Part shown: positions 16,947 to 26,696 of the stretch, piece by piece
How positions within the stretch are numbered: position 1 is the first letter of the stretch
How the letters are laid out: every line of letters begins with the position of its first letter
Assembly: GCA_002084875.1 (NCBI GenBank)
Contig: NBMH01000047.1
Span: 1 to 50,343, forward strand
DNA from: Anaerolineaceae bacterium 4572_78
Lineage (GTDB): Bacteria; Chloroflexota; Anaerolineae; 4572-78
Reading direction: 5' to 3'
Length of the DNA stretch: 50,343 nt
Position numbers and translations under genes: made by a program
The notes under the pieces: model-generated
What the model was told of the DNA's origin: nothing
Seen by the model: the letters and a program-made list of their open reading frames with translations, nothing else
Databases searched by the model: none

Positions 16947-19900
16947 ATGTTTGGTAGACTAGCTAACGTATTCAAGAAAATACTTCCTAATCCTTACAAA
17001 AGAGAAATTAAAAAACTGATGCCTGCCGTCGAGAAGATACAAGCACTCGAAGAAGAAATGCGGGCAAAAAGTGATGAGGAATTACGACAACTAATTGCCG
17101 ATTTTCGGTCGGAACTCAATGAGAAGTTGCAAGAAGACCGTGAAATTGTGGCTGAATTAAAAGAAGATTATGCCGCCGCCTTTGGCGAAGAACGGCAACT
17201 GATTGGTGTCGAACTCGAACAAGTTGAAAAGGCTTTGCGAAAATCGGAAGATAAATTATTAGACAATATTTACATTCCTGTTTTTGCCGCCGTTCGTGAA
17301 GCAAGTGTACGTACCATCGGCTTGCGACATTATGATGTACAGATGGTAGGTGGAGTCTTACTCCATCAAGGACGAGTAGTCGAAATGAGAACAGGTGAAG
17401 GTAAAACGTTGGTGGCAACGCTTCCTCTGGTTCTTAATGCACTGGTCGGACATGGCACACATTTGGTTACACCGAATGATTACCTCTCCAAAATAGGGGT
17501 GCAAACTGTAGGAGCCATTTATCACTTTTTGGGTTTGAGTGTGGCTGTCATCCAAAGTGCGGGCAATCTCGGCATCGATAAATCATCATTTTTATATGAC
17601 CCTGAATATCAATCAAGTGATGACCGTTACCAAAATCTCCGTCCTGTTACTCGTAAAGAGGCTTATGATTGTGATGTCACTTATGGCACAAATAACGAAT
17701 ATGGCTTTGACTATCTACGGGATAACATGGCTCGTGACATAAACCAGAAGGTGCAACGTGAACGCCATTATGCCATTATTGATGAGGTAGATAACATTCT
17801 CATTGACGAAGCCCGTACGCCTTTGATAATTTCGGGGCAGGCTGAAGAAAGCAGTGAGAAGTATCGCCAATGTGCCCAATTGGTGAGCGGCATGCAGGTT
17901 AGTAGTGATGATAGCGTTGAAGACAAAGAACCCGATGGTGATTATGTCCTAGATGAAAAACTACGCGTGGCATATTTCACCGATTATGGAATTGAAAAGG
18001 TACAACGGCGACTTGGCGTTACCAATTTATATGACTCGGAGCATGCCAGTTTGTTGCCTTATCTTGATAACGCTTTGAAAGCTTATGCAGTGTTCTATCG
18101 AGATAAAGAATATGTGGTACAAAAAGGTGAAGTGATTATCGTGGACGATTTCACCGGACGTTTGATGTATGGTCGGCGTTACAGTGATGGTCTGCACCAA
18201 GCAATCGAAGCAAAAGAAAATTTGCGGGTGCAGAACGAAAGTTTTACATGGGCAAGTATTACCTTTCAAAACTTTTTTAGAATGTACAACAAACTATCGG
18301 GCATGACTGGTACGGCAGCTACTGAAGCAGAAGAATTTAGCAAAATTTACAAATTGGAAGTATCTGCCTTGCCGACCCATGTCGAATTTCGAGCCTTACA
18401 AAATGAGTTGGTTGAAAAAACCCAAAAAATAGATGGTGTTACTTATATTACTTATCATAGTCCCGATAATTCAGAATTGTATTCCAAACGGGTTGATTAT
18501 CCTGACATCATTTATAAAGACCCAATAACAAAATACAAAGCAGTTGTTCAAGAAATAAAAGAAGTTAGCCAAGCGGGACAACCTGTCTTGGTCGGTACAG
18601 TAGCGGTTGAAACTTCCGAAGAATTGTCGAACATGTTAAAGCGAGCGGGGGTAAAACATGAAGTCTTAAATGCTAAAAACCATGAGCGTGAGGCGGAAAT
18701 TATCACACAAGCGGGACAACCTGGTGCCGTTACCATAGCTACTAACATGGCTGGTCGTGGAGTTGACATCTTACTTGGAGGCAATCCCGATGGTTTAGCT
18801 AGGAACGCATTACGACGACACGGCTACGATTTAACTTCGATTGACCATGAGATGTGGCAACAATATTTAGCAAAGGCTCAAGCCCAAGTAGATGAAGACA
18901 AAATAAAGGTGCTTGAATTGGGTGGTTTGCATGTCATTGGTACAGAACGCCATGACGCTCGCCGCATCGATAATCAGTTGCGTGGTCGGTCGGGGCGGCA
19001 AGGTGATCCTGGCTCAAGTCGTTTTTACGTTTCATTGCAAGATGACCTCATGCGTCGTTTTGGTGGTAGCACTGTATCAAATTTGATGGAACGATTTGGC
19101 GTTGATGATGATATTCCCATCGAAGCAAATGTGGTCAGCAAAAGCATCGAGACAGCTCAAACTAAAGTTGAGGGACACAACTTTGATGCCCGTAAGCATG
19201 TCCTCGAATATGACGATGTTGTCAACCAACAACGAGAGGTGATTTATTCCCAGCGTAACCGTGTGTTAAGTAGCCCCAATTTGAAAGAGAGTCTTTTGGC
19301 GATTATTTATGATGAATTGAATGGCGTTGTGCGGGAATTTACTTCGGAGGATGATTCTGATGAGTGGGATATACCTACCCTGTATAAATCAGTACGGAGT
19401 ATCATGCCCGTGCCTGATGATGTCAATCCTGCTAGATGGGAGCAAATTACACCTGATGAAATTCAGGAAGAATTGCATGAAATTGCTAAGAAAATCTACG
19501 AGGAAAAAGAAGCCCGTATCGGTTCCGAAATCATGCGACACATCGAAAAAACGGTCATGCTTGATGCTATCGACCGTTTGTGGGTGCGTCACTTGACAGC
19601 TCTTGAATCCTTGCGAACAGGAATTGGCTTGCGAGCTTATGGACAGCAAGACCCATTGGTAGCATACAAACGGGAATCTCATGACATGTACGACATGCTG
19701 GTCAGTTCGATTCAGGAAACTATCGTTAATACAATTTATCGGGTAGATATTGCTCCCGTGAGACAACAACATCCGCGAAACCTGAAAGCAACTCAAGCTA
19801 ATTTTGATGGTGCAGGGTCTGCTCCTAAAAAGCTACGTCCCATCAAAGCAAATAAAAAACCTGGACGCAATGACCCTTGTTGGTGTGGTAGCGGCAAAAA

Positions 19901-19949
19901 ATATAAGAAATGTCATGAAAAAGAGGATAGGCAAATTGCTAAAAGTTAG
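16947..19949 (+). CDS. secA: Protein translocase subunit SecA
   Basis: 1000 residues, long for SecA (usually 800-950). It is the ATPase that pushes preproteins through SecYEG. Walker A is MRTGEGKT (147-154); the DEAD-like Walker B is IIDEVDNILIDEARTPLI; motif VI lies in QLRGRSGRQGDPG. The C-terminus ends in a SEC-C zinc site (CWCGSGKKYKKCH) that binds SecB or the ribosome. Between residues about 58 and 105 there is an extra charged helical stretch before PVFAAVREAS that many SecAs lack; it looks like a helical hairpin, and I believe similar insertions occur in Chloroflexota. The gene is intact, in contrast to several neighbours. It is monocistronic with two candidate promoters. GAGG lies about 12 bases before the chosen ATG. 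Confidence 0.97.
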   Translation: MFGRLANVFKKILPNPYKREIKKLMPAVEKIQALEEEMRAKSDEELRQLIADFRSELNEKLQEDREIVAELKEDYAAAFGEERQLIGVELEQVEKALRKSEDKLLDNIYIPVFAAVREASVRTIGLRHYDVQMVGGVLLHQGRVVEMRTGEGKTLVATLPLVLNALVGHGTHLVTPNDYLSKIGVQTVGAIYHFLGLSVAVIQSAGNLGIDKSSFLYDPEYQSSDDRYQNLRPVTRKEAYDCDVTYGTNNEYGFDYLRDNMARDINQKVQRERHYAIIDEVDNILIDEARTPLIISGQAEESSEKYRQCAQLVSGMQVSSDDSVEDKEPDGDYVLDEKLRVAYFTDYGIEKVQRRLGVTNLYDSEHASLLPYLDNALKAYAVFYRDKEYVVQKGEVIIVDDFTGRLMYGRRYSDGLHQAIEAKENLRVQNESFTWASITFQNFFRMYNKLSGMTGTAATEAEEFSKIYKLEVSALPTHVEFRALQNELVEKTQKIDGVTYITYHSPDNSELYSKRVDYPDIIYKDPITKYKAVVQEIKEVSQAGQPVLVGTVAVETSEELSNMLKRAGVKHEVLNAKNHEREAEIITQAGQPGAVTIATNMAGRGVDILLGGNPDGLARNALRRHGYDLTSIDHEMWQQYLAKAQAQVDEDKIKVLELGGLHVIGTERHDARRIDNQLRGRSGRQGDPGSSRFYVSLQDDLMRRFGGSTVSNLMERFGVDDDIPIEANVVSKSIETAQTKVEGHNFDARKHVLEYDDVVNQQREVIYSQRNRVLSSPNLKESLLAIIYDELNGVVREFTSEDDSDEWDIPTLYKSVRSIMPVPDDVNPARWEQITPDEIQEELHEIAKKIYEEKEARIGSEIMRHIEKTVMLDAIDRLWVRHLTALESLRTGIGLRAYGQQDPLVAYKRESHDMYDMLVSSIQETIVNTIYRVDIAPVRQQHPRNLKATQANFDGAGSAPKKLRPIKANKKPGRNDPCWCGSGKKYKKCHEKEDRQIAKS

Positions 19950-19964
19950 TTGTGGTTAAAACAA

Positions 19965-20098
19965 GAAGGGTTAGTTTTGTGAATACCATAAGCGGGTTTA
20001 TGCCATAAACACCTACATTAACACTGTTCACAAATGTAGGGGTTTGTGGCACAAACCACATGGTTTAAAATTACAATTCTTACCCTTAGCAAGTATAA
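19965..20098 (+). repeat. 133-bp repeat (MITE-like), copy 1
   Basis: Nearly identical to 32881-33014. It starts AGAAGGGTTAGTTTTGTGAA and ends near ACAATTCTTACCCTTAGC. The ends AAGGGTTAG and CTTACCCTT are imperfect inverted repeats. The inside holds further palindromes (TTTATGCCATAAA; GGTTTGTGGCACAAACC). An IS1-like transposase fragment follows directly, so this may be an end of that element or a non-autonomous derivative. Confidence 0.75.
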
Positions 20099-20114
20099 AA
20101 GCATGGAAAATTAA

Positions 20115-20279
20115 AAATGTCACCCTAAGTGTCCAAAATGTCAAAGTGAAGAAGTTGTCAAAAATGGTCATGTCCATAATAGCAAACAAAGATATATATG
20201 TAAGCAATGTGGTCGTCAGTTCGTTGAAGACCCACAAAACAAGCCCGTTCGAGAATTGCTGTACTATCTTTGGTATTGA
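20115..20279 (+). pseudogene. IS1-family transposase remnant (InsA-like zinc finger)
   Basis: The frame reads KCHPKCPKCQSEEVVKNGHV, then NSKQRYICKQCGRQFVEDP, and stops at TGA 20277-20279. Two CxxC pairs (CPKC, CKQC) and the KQRYxCKxCGRQF pattern are those of the N-terminal zinc ribbon of IS1-type transposases. A stop codon lies just before the first Lys and the catalytic part is absent, so this is a dead fragment. It follows the 133-bp repeat. Confidence 0.75.
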
Positions 20280-20287
20280 TATAAAAT

Positions 20288-20316
20288 TTGCCATTATGCT
20301 AAGTTTAGGGTATACT
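20288..20316 (+). promoter_or_regulatory. Promoter candidate for the STAND-ATPase gene
   Basis: TTGCCA (20288-20293), 17 bases, TATACT (20311-20316), 35 bases before the ATG at 20351. Confidence 0.5.
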
Positions 20317-20350
20317 ACTAATTGATAATTTTAAAAGGTTGCCTTAAAAT

Positions 20351-23240
20351 ATGTTTTCTGTAGTGCCACAACAAGAAAAGTCAAATATTAATCCATACAT
20401 AACTGATGTTCCCGTAGGAGAAAGTCCTACCTTCATTGGGCGTACCGATGTCATTCGTGATGTTAGCCGAGCCTTGCTGAATGTTAATGAAAATGCTCTG
20501 TTTTTATATGGGCAACGATGTATCGGTAAAACATCTGCTTTACAACGATTGGTAATCCATTTATCCAAAAATGAGAATTATCATGCCGTATATTTTGATT
20601 TGCGTGAGAAAGGAGACTTACCGCTTTGGCAAGTTTTAATAGAATTTGCTACTCAAATCAGCCAGCATTTTGACATGCCACCGCATGCTACTTGGGCTGA
20701 AAATGCCCCTCATGCATTCAAACATGATTTTTTGCCTTGCGGTTGATAGGAAACGTCTAAGATACGTTTTTGCTATTGGGCATAAACCAACTGACCGTAC
20801 AAGCTCACTTATTGCAGCTTTTAAGGGTAGTAGCTTGTATGAGTTGCCATTGCTTACCTTTGAAGAAACTGCCCGTTTGATACGCCTGTCGGAACGAAAT
20901 GAGTCCCTTTTGTGGCCCTATGAGACTATTACACGTGTACAAACACTTACGGGAGGACATCCATTTATAACACAACAACTTTGTTCGGATGTGTGGGAAC
21001 AAACTCATCAAGAACCACTTGATAGCACCCCAAATGTACATCTTTCTGATGTTGAACAAGCGGTCTTCATCACCATGAAAAATATCAGTAGTACAATGGA
21101 GTGGATATGGGATGGATTGTCTTCTGCCGAACATGTGATTGTTTCGATTTTGGCTGAACAGGATTCTGAATCCAACATCGCCCCATCCGAGTTGGAGAAT
21201 CTATTAAAAAAGCATGGCGTGCAGGTTTTCATTAATGAATTGCAGAAAGCACCGCGTGCCCTCAAAAACTGGGGATTGATAGAGCCTACACCTTCGGGGT
21301 ATCATTTTCCTGTTGAGCTACAACGCCGTTGGTTTGCCAAGCATAAGACATGGGAAACTGTAGTAAAAGAGGTAGACCATATTCAACCACTTGCGGAGTC
21401 GTTATTTTTAACAGCTAATCATGATTATCAAGAGGGAAATTTTGAAAAAGCTGCCCCCATACTGAAAAAGGCTATTCGCCTTAATCCAAATCATCTGCAA
21501 GCAAATATCCTTTTAGCAGAAATTTTGCTGGTGCAAGGTGATATTACACAAGCTCGTCAGTTGTTGGATAGTTTGTATAAATATCATCCTGACGAAGCAT
21601 GTCCTCGTCTTGTTCAGACCTTACTTCTACAAGCACAATCTGCTACCACCGATGAACAACGTTTAACCTTGTATGAACAAATTTTACATTTAGAGCCAAA
21701 TCAACCCGAAGCGAAATCGGCTCGACGACAAATTTGGGAAAAGCGAGGAGATACCGCTTTAGAATCTGGTCAATTAGATGAAGCACTGGACGCATTTGAA
21801 ACAGCAAGCAAGTTTGAAAATAAAAGCGAAAGTGGATTGCAAAAAAAGACAGGTTATATCAAAGCAGAGATAGGTCGCCGTCAATTTAAGATAAAATTAA
21901 AACAATTAGAACAGTTAGAAAAGCTTGAAAAATATCAAGAGGCTTATGAACTTGCCCAAGAACTTCATGAACATTACCCTCAAGAAAAAACACGCTTGCC
22001 CGATTTGAAAAAATTGGGACGCAGAGCAAATCTGGATAAAACGTATCAAGAAGCATTAGATGCCCTAGAACGCGGCGACCGTCTGACTGCTCAAGAATTA
22101 TTGACTCAAGTGGTCGCATTAGAACCAAGCTACCGTGAAGCAACACGCTATTTACATTTGGTGACCACAGGGGTAGACATGGCTCATTTGCGTTATCAAT
22201 TACAAAATGAACGCTGGGCAAGACAAAATGCCGAACATAATGCTCGTCTCAATGCTCAAAAAGCACAAAAATATCATCGTCAACAAATCCGTGAACGATG
22301 GGCTTTAGTAAGTGGGGGGACTGTATTTTCGTTTTTTATATTCGGTATGTGCTTGACCATGATTGGGCTAACATCAGTCATTGGTTACATGCGAATAAAT
22401 CCTACCCCAACTCCTACAGATGCATTGGTTTTCCCGACACCCATTAGTATTTTTACTATTACACCTACTTTATCTAACATACTATATCCAACCTATACCA
22501 CAACGTTTACTCCATTACCAATACCTCTAACTAGAGAAATACCTCCGACTAAAGAAACACCGCCTACAAAAACTCCTATTCCTGTAGATACGCCTATTCT
22601 GACAGAAACACCTACACAAAAACCGATACCCACATTGATTGATAGTTTGACTACTTCACCATTGCCAACACCTAGTGATGAAGAAAATGGTGGAGAAGAA
22701 AAAGAAACTCCCACTACTGAATTAGAACCTACCACTACTAAATTAGAAGACTCTACAGACACACCTACACCAACTACCATTCCTATTGAAATTGCTCGTT
22801 TTGGTGACAACATTGATATTATTGATTATGATGTTGATAATTTACCCAACGCAGGAGGAGACGAAGCTCATGTAAGCATTGATTGGATATTGATTCGTGA
22901 AGTAGAACAAAATTACTGGGCGGCAGCTATTTTCTTAAATAAAGGTCCGGGTGAGGACGGGCGATTAATTCCTGGTTATGGTGAGGAGAGGATTAGGTTA
23001 TTAACAAACAAAAATAATGATGGGTCATGGAAAGTCGGGGAAAGTATGAATATAGAAATAGATGTTACATTGAAGAGAGAAGCTTCTTCAGGAACCTATT
23101 TCATTGGTATTGCAGTTTATGATTCCGAAACCTCAAAAAATCCATTGTCTATTACAATTAATGATGATGATGATGTAGATATTGGCAAAGATGAAGAAAA
23201 AGAAATTTTGCTCTTAAAGAATTTTGATGTAGAAAACTAA
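20351..23240 (+). pseudogene. STAND-type ATPase with TPRs and membrane-anchored C-terminal domain, broken by deletion/frameshift
   Basis: Frame 1 (20351-20746) gives the start of a STAND/NACHT-like ATPase: FIGRTDVIRDVSRALL and Walker A LYGQRCIGKTSALQ, ending in HDFLPCG-stop. Frame 2 picks up at about 20738 with RKRLRYVFAIGHKP and runs to 23240. The Walker B region (LLxxDEFD, about 45-50 residues) that should stand between is missing. After the winged-helix-like part come TPRs (for example ANHDYQEGNFEKAAPILKKAIRLNPNH; long helical stretch to about 22290), one membrane segment (VFSFFIFGMCLTMIGLTSVIGYM), a long Thr/Pro-rich spacer and a beta-rich outer domain of about 150 residues. The family is likely a signalling or conflict protein. 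Its ATPase cannot work as read. Confidence 0.75.
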
Positions 23241-23291
23241 CTTTACATGTCTATACTCGTGAAGGGTAATTATTCACTCCCCCTCGTTGGT

Positions 23292-23442
23292 AGGGCTGTT
23301 CAATGCTAAAGAAGATATTGGATTTCGTACCTCAATCTCATCCATGGGGTATTGTTTTTAACAGCATAAATCCTACACGATGATAAGACATGTGTTCCAT
23401 ATTCCTACGTGTTCTACCTGAAAAATAGCATTGAACAGCCCT
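23292..23442 (+). mobile_element. MITE-like element, type B, complete copy
   Basis: 151 bp with perfect inverted ends AGGGCTGTTCAATGCTA / TAGCATTGAACAGCCCT and an interior unlike type A. CCCTCGTTGGTAG occurs on the left (23281-23293, overlapping the first two bases) and directly after the right end (23444-23456), consistent with a 12-13 base target-site duplication inside the GC-rich repeat. There is no ORF. A truncated copy lies in opposite orientation at 35872-35953. Confidence 0.8.
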
Positions 23443-23443
23443 G

Positions 23444-23535
23444 CCCTCGTTGGTAGCCCCCCGTCCCCACGGGGATAGGGAAATCTTACTCCCCTTCTCC
23501 TCGTAGGGGAAGGGGCTGGGGGGTTGGGGTCTACT
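23444..23535. repeat. GC-rich dispersed repeat
   Basis: CCCCACGGGGATAGGGAAAT, CTCCTCGTAGGGGAAGGGGC and GGGGGTTGGGGTCTAC are repeated, often inverted, at 26826-26962, 30000-30052 and 43783-43850. It is non-coding and is the preferred landing site of the MITEs here. The rest of 23241-23555 holds only the MITE and a short GTAATTATTCACTCC lead-in that is also seen at 29979. Confidence 0.7.
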
Positions 23536-23555
23536 AATAGAATGGTTACTGTTTA

Positions 23556-24602
23556 CTAAACATTCTGTACACTGATTTTAGCCGCGACTGACTTGGCGAT
23601 TTCACGCAAAGCTTTTGCTGCGGGTGATTCAGGATGACGAATGACGACAGGTACTCCTTCATCGCCACATTCACGCACAACCGATTCAAGTGGTACTTCA
23701 CCTAAAAATGGTATGCCTGTTTCTTTTGCCATGGCTTTGCCGCCACCTTCACCAAATATGTTATATCGTTTACCAGTATCAGGGGCAATAAAATAACTCA
23801 TGTTTTCGATAACGCCGAGTATGGGAACATTTAACTTATGGAACATGCCCGCACTACGAATAACATCAGAAATTGCTACTTGTTGCGGCGTGGTTACGAT
23901 AACGGCACCGCTCAAGCTGATACTTTGAGCTAAACTTAAACTGGCATCACCTGTACCAGGCGGCAAATCCACGACTAAATAATCCAAATCGTCCCAATCA
24001 ACATCGCTCAGAAATTGGCGAATGGCAGTGTGTATTATGGGACCTCGCCAAATAATTGGTTGTTCTTTTTCCACTAGAAAACCGACACTCATCAGTTTGA
24101 TACCATGACCAATCAGCGGTTTGATTTTATCATTTTCCGATAGTGGACGCTCATTTACCCCCATCATCAAAGGAATATTAGGACCATAAATGTCGGCATC
24201 CATTAAACCAACATTAGCTCCTTCAAGCGACAATGAGATGGCTAAATTTGTAGCGATGGTACTTTTCCCAACACCGCCTTTACCTGCTACAACAGCTATA
24301 ATATTACGCACATCAATATCCAATCTGTCCGTCAGACTGGAATTTTTTTGTACCTCAGCACCCCAATTGACAGTAATATTGCCGATTTCTGGGATATGTC
24401 TCCTCAATGCTGTTTCACAAGCATTTTGGATTTCATTTTTCAAAGGGCATGCGGGTGTCGTTAAGACAACCGTAAATGCCACATCATTTTCTGAAATTTC
24501 GACGTTTGTAATCATGTCAAGTGTTACTAAATCTTTGTGTAATTCAGGTTCAATTACATGACTTAAGGCATGCATAACCTGTTTTTCTGTTATTTGTGTC
24601 AT
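23556..24602 (-). CDS. mrp: Mrp/NBP35 family Fe-S cluster carrier ATPase
   Basis: 348 residues, complete. An N-terminal MIP18-like (DUF59) domain (1-88, with TTPACPLKNEI) is followed by a ParA/MinD-like ATPase with deviant Walker A GKGGVGKST (107-115), LMDADIYGPNIP, and VVDLPPGTGDASL. It loads Fe-S clusters onto apoproteins. In many homologues the segment after ENMSYF carries a CPxC cluster site; here it reads IAPDTGKR, so that CxxC is absent and cluster binding, if any, must use other residues. AAGG lies about 11 bases before the ATG. It is same strand as, and 71 bases downstream of, the acyl-CoA-synthetase-like gene, with a hairpin repeat in the gap. Confidence 0.9.
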   Translation of the reverse strand: MTQITEKQVMHALSHVIEPELHKDLVTLDMITNVEISENDVAFTVVLTTPACPLKNEIQNACETALRRHIPEIGNITVNWGAEVQKNSSLTDRLDIDVRNIIAVVAGKGGVGKSTIATNLAISLSLEGANVGLMDADIYGPNIPLMMGVNERPLSENDKIKPLIGHGIKLMSVGFLVEKEQPIIWRGPIIHTAIRQFLSDVDWDDLDYLVVDLPPGTGDASLSLAQSISLSGAVIVTTPQQVAISDVIRSAGMFHKLNVPILGVIENMSYFIAPDTGKRYNIFGEGGGKAMAKETGIPFLGEVPLESVVRECGDEGVPVVIRHPESPAAKALREIAKSVAAKISVQNV

Positions 24603-24618
24603 TAATTTTTTACCTTAC

Positions 24619-24668
24619 TGGAGCGAAAAAGCTTGCTTTTTCATGTCAAGGCAAGCCTTGACCCTCCA
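24619..24668 (+). repeat. MITE core unit alone (double-hairpin), GGC/GCC variant
   Basis: TGGAGC, then GAAAAAGC-TT-GCTTTTTC, ATG, TCAAGGC-AA-GCCTTGA, CCCTCCA. It is the same core as in the type A MITE, but the second hairpin has a G-C pair where type A copies have A-T. No MITE ends surround it. It sits between two codirectional genes. Confidence 0.8.
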
Positions 24669-24673
24669 GGCTA

Positions 24674-26632
24674 CTAATCGGTAGCCTGTCTAATTTCATC
24701 AACAGCATCAGGATTGACTAAGGCACTCAAATCGCCAGCATCCTCACCCAAATATGCGGCACGAATGACGCGCCGCATAACTTTGGCATTACGTGTTTGA
24801 GGAATATCCTTGACAAATTTAACTGCTTTCGGTGAAAGTGGTTTTCCCATTTCTTTTGCCACGAGTGCTTTTAACTCCTTAGCCAATTCATCCGAAGCCA
24901 TGTCATAATTTTCTAAAATACAAAATGCGATGACAGATTGTCCCTTGATTTTATCAGGGATGCCAACCGCCGCCGCTGAAACAACTGATGGATGACTAAC
25001 CAAAATGGACTCGACTTCCGCCGGCCCCAGACGTTTGCCTGCTACTTTGATTGTATCATCAGAACGACCTAAAATATACCATAAATTATCGTTGTCGATG
25101 GCAGCAAAATCGCCATGCACCCATACATTTTCAAAGCGTGACCAATAAGTTTGCATGTAACGTTCGGAGTCGCCCCAAAAACCGCGTGTCATGCCAATCC
25201 ATGGTTGACGAATGACCAATTCACCTACTGCATCTCGTATAGGTTTACCATCATCGTCCACCACATCAGCAACCATGCCAGGTACAGCACCTGAAAATGC
25301 ACATGGTTTTAAGGGCATGAACATGTTACCGCAAACAATCCCACCCGAAATTTCCGTTCCACCTGAATAGTTCATGATGGGACGTATTTTTTCGCCGACA
25401 ACATTAAACAACCATAGCCATGGGTCAGGATTCCAAGCCTCACCAGTTGAGCCAAATGCTCGTAGGCTTGATACGTCATGCTTGTTGACAGGATCCTCAC
25501 CGTATGTCATCAAGACACGAATTAGAGTGGGTGACACACCCAAAAATGTTACGCCATGTCGTTCTACTAAATCCCACAAGCGGTCAACATCGGGATAGTC
25601 GGGAGCCCCATCATAAAATACCATAGTTGTACCCAAAAGCAATCCTCCAAATACTTCCCATGGACCCATCATCCAGCCCATGTCAGTCATCCAATAGAGT
25701 GTATCTTGTGGTTTCATATCCATTGAATGAGCCATGTCTTGAGCCGCTTTTATAGGGAAACCACAATGAGTATGTATGGCTCCTTTTGGACGACCTGTCG
25801 TGCCAGATGTGTAAATAAGCATGACCACATCTTCAGCAGCGGTGATTTCTGTTTTGGCGGTGATTTCTTGATTTGCCATGAAATCATGCCACCAAATATC
25901 ACGCCCTTCTTGCATGCTAACTTCGTTGCCTGTTCGTTTGAAGACAACGCAATGTTCGAGGCTTGGCACATCAGCAATTGCCTCATCAGAGATAGGCTTC
26001 ATGGGGGCAATCCTGCCACGCCGATATGACCCATCACTGGTAAACAACAGTTTTGCATCCCCATCTGCCAAACGTGTAGAAATTGCTTTGGGACCGTATC
26101 CCGAAAATAATGGTAAAATAATACCACCTATTTTAGCAATTGCAAGAAATGCAATAGCAATTTCAGGCACCATCGGCATGTACAATCCGACAGCGTCTCC
26201 TTTTTTTAAGCCAAGACCACGAAGGGCATTAGCACATTTGTTTACCTCTATCCACAAATCACGATAGCTTAAGAGTTGGATTTTACCCTCTTCTCCTTCC
26301 CATCGTATAGCCACTCGATTTTGCATGGGTGTGCCTATCCATTTGTCGAGACAGTTATGAACAACATTCATTTTGCCCTCAACACACCATTTTGCCCATT
26401 GAATACCGTCTGATAAATCTACGACTTTTGTGTATGGTTCGTAAAATTCAATATCCAAATCCTGCAAAACCGCATCCCAAAACCAAGCAATATCGTTGGA
26501 TGATTTTTCCATCAATGCCGAAAGGTTAGGGATACCATGTTTATCCATAAATCGTTTAAGATTACTATTATTTATTTGTTCTGTGGTGGGTCGCCAAACA
26601 ATCTCCCCACCAAAATCAAATTGAGCTGACAA
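24674..26632 (-). CDS. Acetyl-CoA-synthetase-like AMP-forming acyl-CoA ligase
   Basis: 652 residues, the usual length for acetyl-CoA synthetases. It activates a carboxylic acid to the acyl-CoA through an acyl-adenylate. ACS-type N-terminus; P-loop-like YTSGTTGRPKG (274-284); adenylate-binding hinge region GRSDDTIKVAGKRLGPAEVE; catalytic, acetylation-prone Lys617 in TRNAKVMRR. The acetate-pocket motif WWQTETGG of true Acs reads NYSGGTEISGG here, so the Trp that restricts the pocket to acetate is gone and a longer or different acid is likely (inference). The start is TTG at 26632 with AGGAGG six bases upstream. mrp follows on the same strand. Confidence 0.88.
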   Translation of the reverse strand: MSAQFDFGGEIVWRPTTEQINNSNLKRFMDKHGIPNLSALMEKSSNDIAWFWDAVLQDLDIEFYEPYTKVVDLSDGIQWAKWCVEGKMNVVHNCLDKWIGTPMQNRVAIRWEGEEGKIQLLSYRDLWIEVNKCANALRGLGLKKGDAVGLYMPMVPEIAIAFLAIAKIGGIILPLFSGYGPKAISTRLADGDAKLLFTSDGSYRRGRIAPMKPISDEAIADVPSLEHCVVFKRTGNEVSMQEGRDIWWHDFMANQEITAKTEITAAEDVVMLIYTSGTTGRPKGAIHTHCGFPIKAAQDMAHSMDMKPQDTLYWMTDMGWMMGPWEVFGGLLLGTTMVFYDGAPDYPDVDRLWDLVERHGVTFLGVSPTLIRVLMTYGEDPVNKHDVSSLRAFGSTGEAWNPDPWLWLFNVVGEKIRPIMNYSGGTEISGGIVCGNMFMPLKPCAFSGAVPGMVADVVDDDGKPIRDAVGELVIRQPWIGMTRGFWGDSERYMQTYWSRFENVWVHGDFAAIDNDNLWYILGRSDDTIKVAGKRLGPAEVESILVSHPSVVSAAAVGIPDKIKGQSVIAFCILENYDMASDELAKELKALVAKEMGKPLSPKAVKFVKDIPQTRNAKVMRRVIRAAYLGEDAGDLSALVNPDAVDEIRQATD

Positions 26633-26647
26633 TGTTTTCCTCCTATT

Positions 26648-26696
26648 TGGAGCGAAAAAGCTTATTTTTTCATATCAAGGCAAGCCTTGACCTCCA
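26648..26696 (+). repeat. MITE core unit alone, GGC/GCC variant
   Basis: TGGAGC, GAAAAAGC-TT-ATTTTTTC, ATA, TCAAGGC-AA-GCCTTGA, CCTCCA. The first hairpin has lost one pair and the second is perfect. It is placed just upstream of the ligase gene (TTG at 26632), so it would lie in its leader RNA. Confidence 0.75.

Noticed and set aside
20044-20325. 93-residue ORF between secA and the STAND gene
   Set aside because: It reads the 133-bp repeat and the IS1 fragment in the wrong frame; the zinc-ribbon motif appears only in another frame.
20646-20740. Start of a separate 864-residue gene at 20646
   Set aside because: Its first 30 residues overlap the ATPase gene in another frame and look random; meaningful protein begins at about 20738, so both frames belong to one broken gene.
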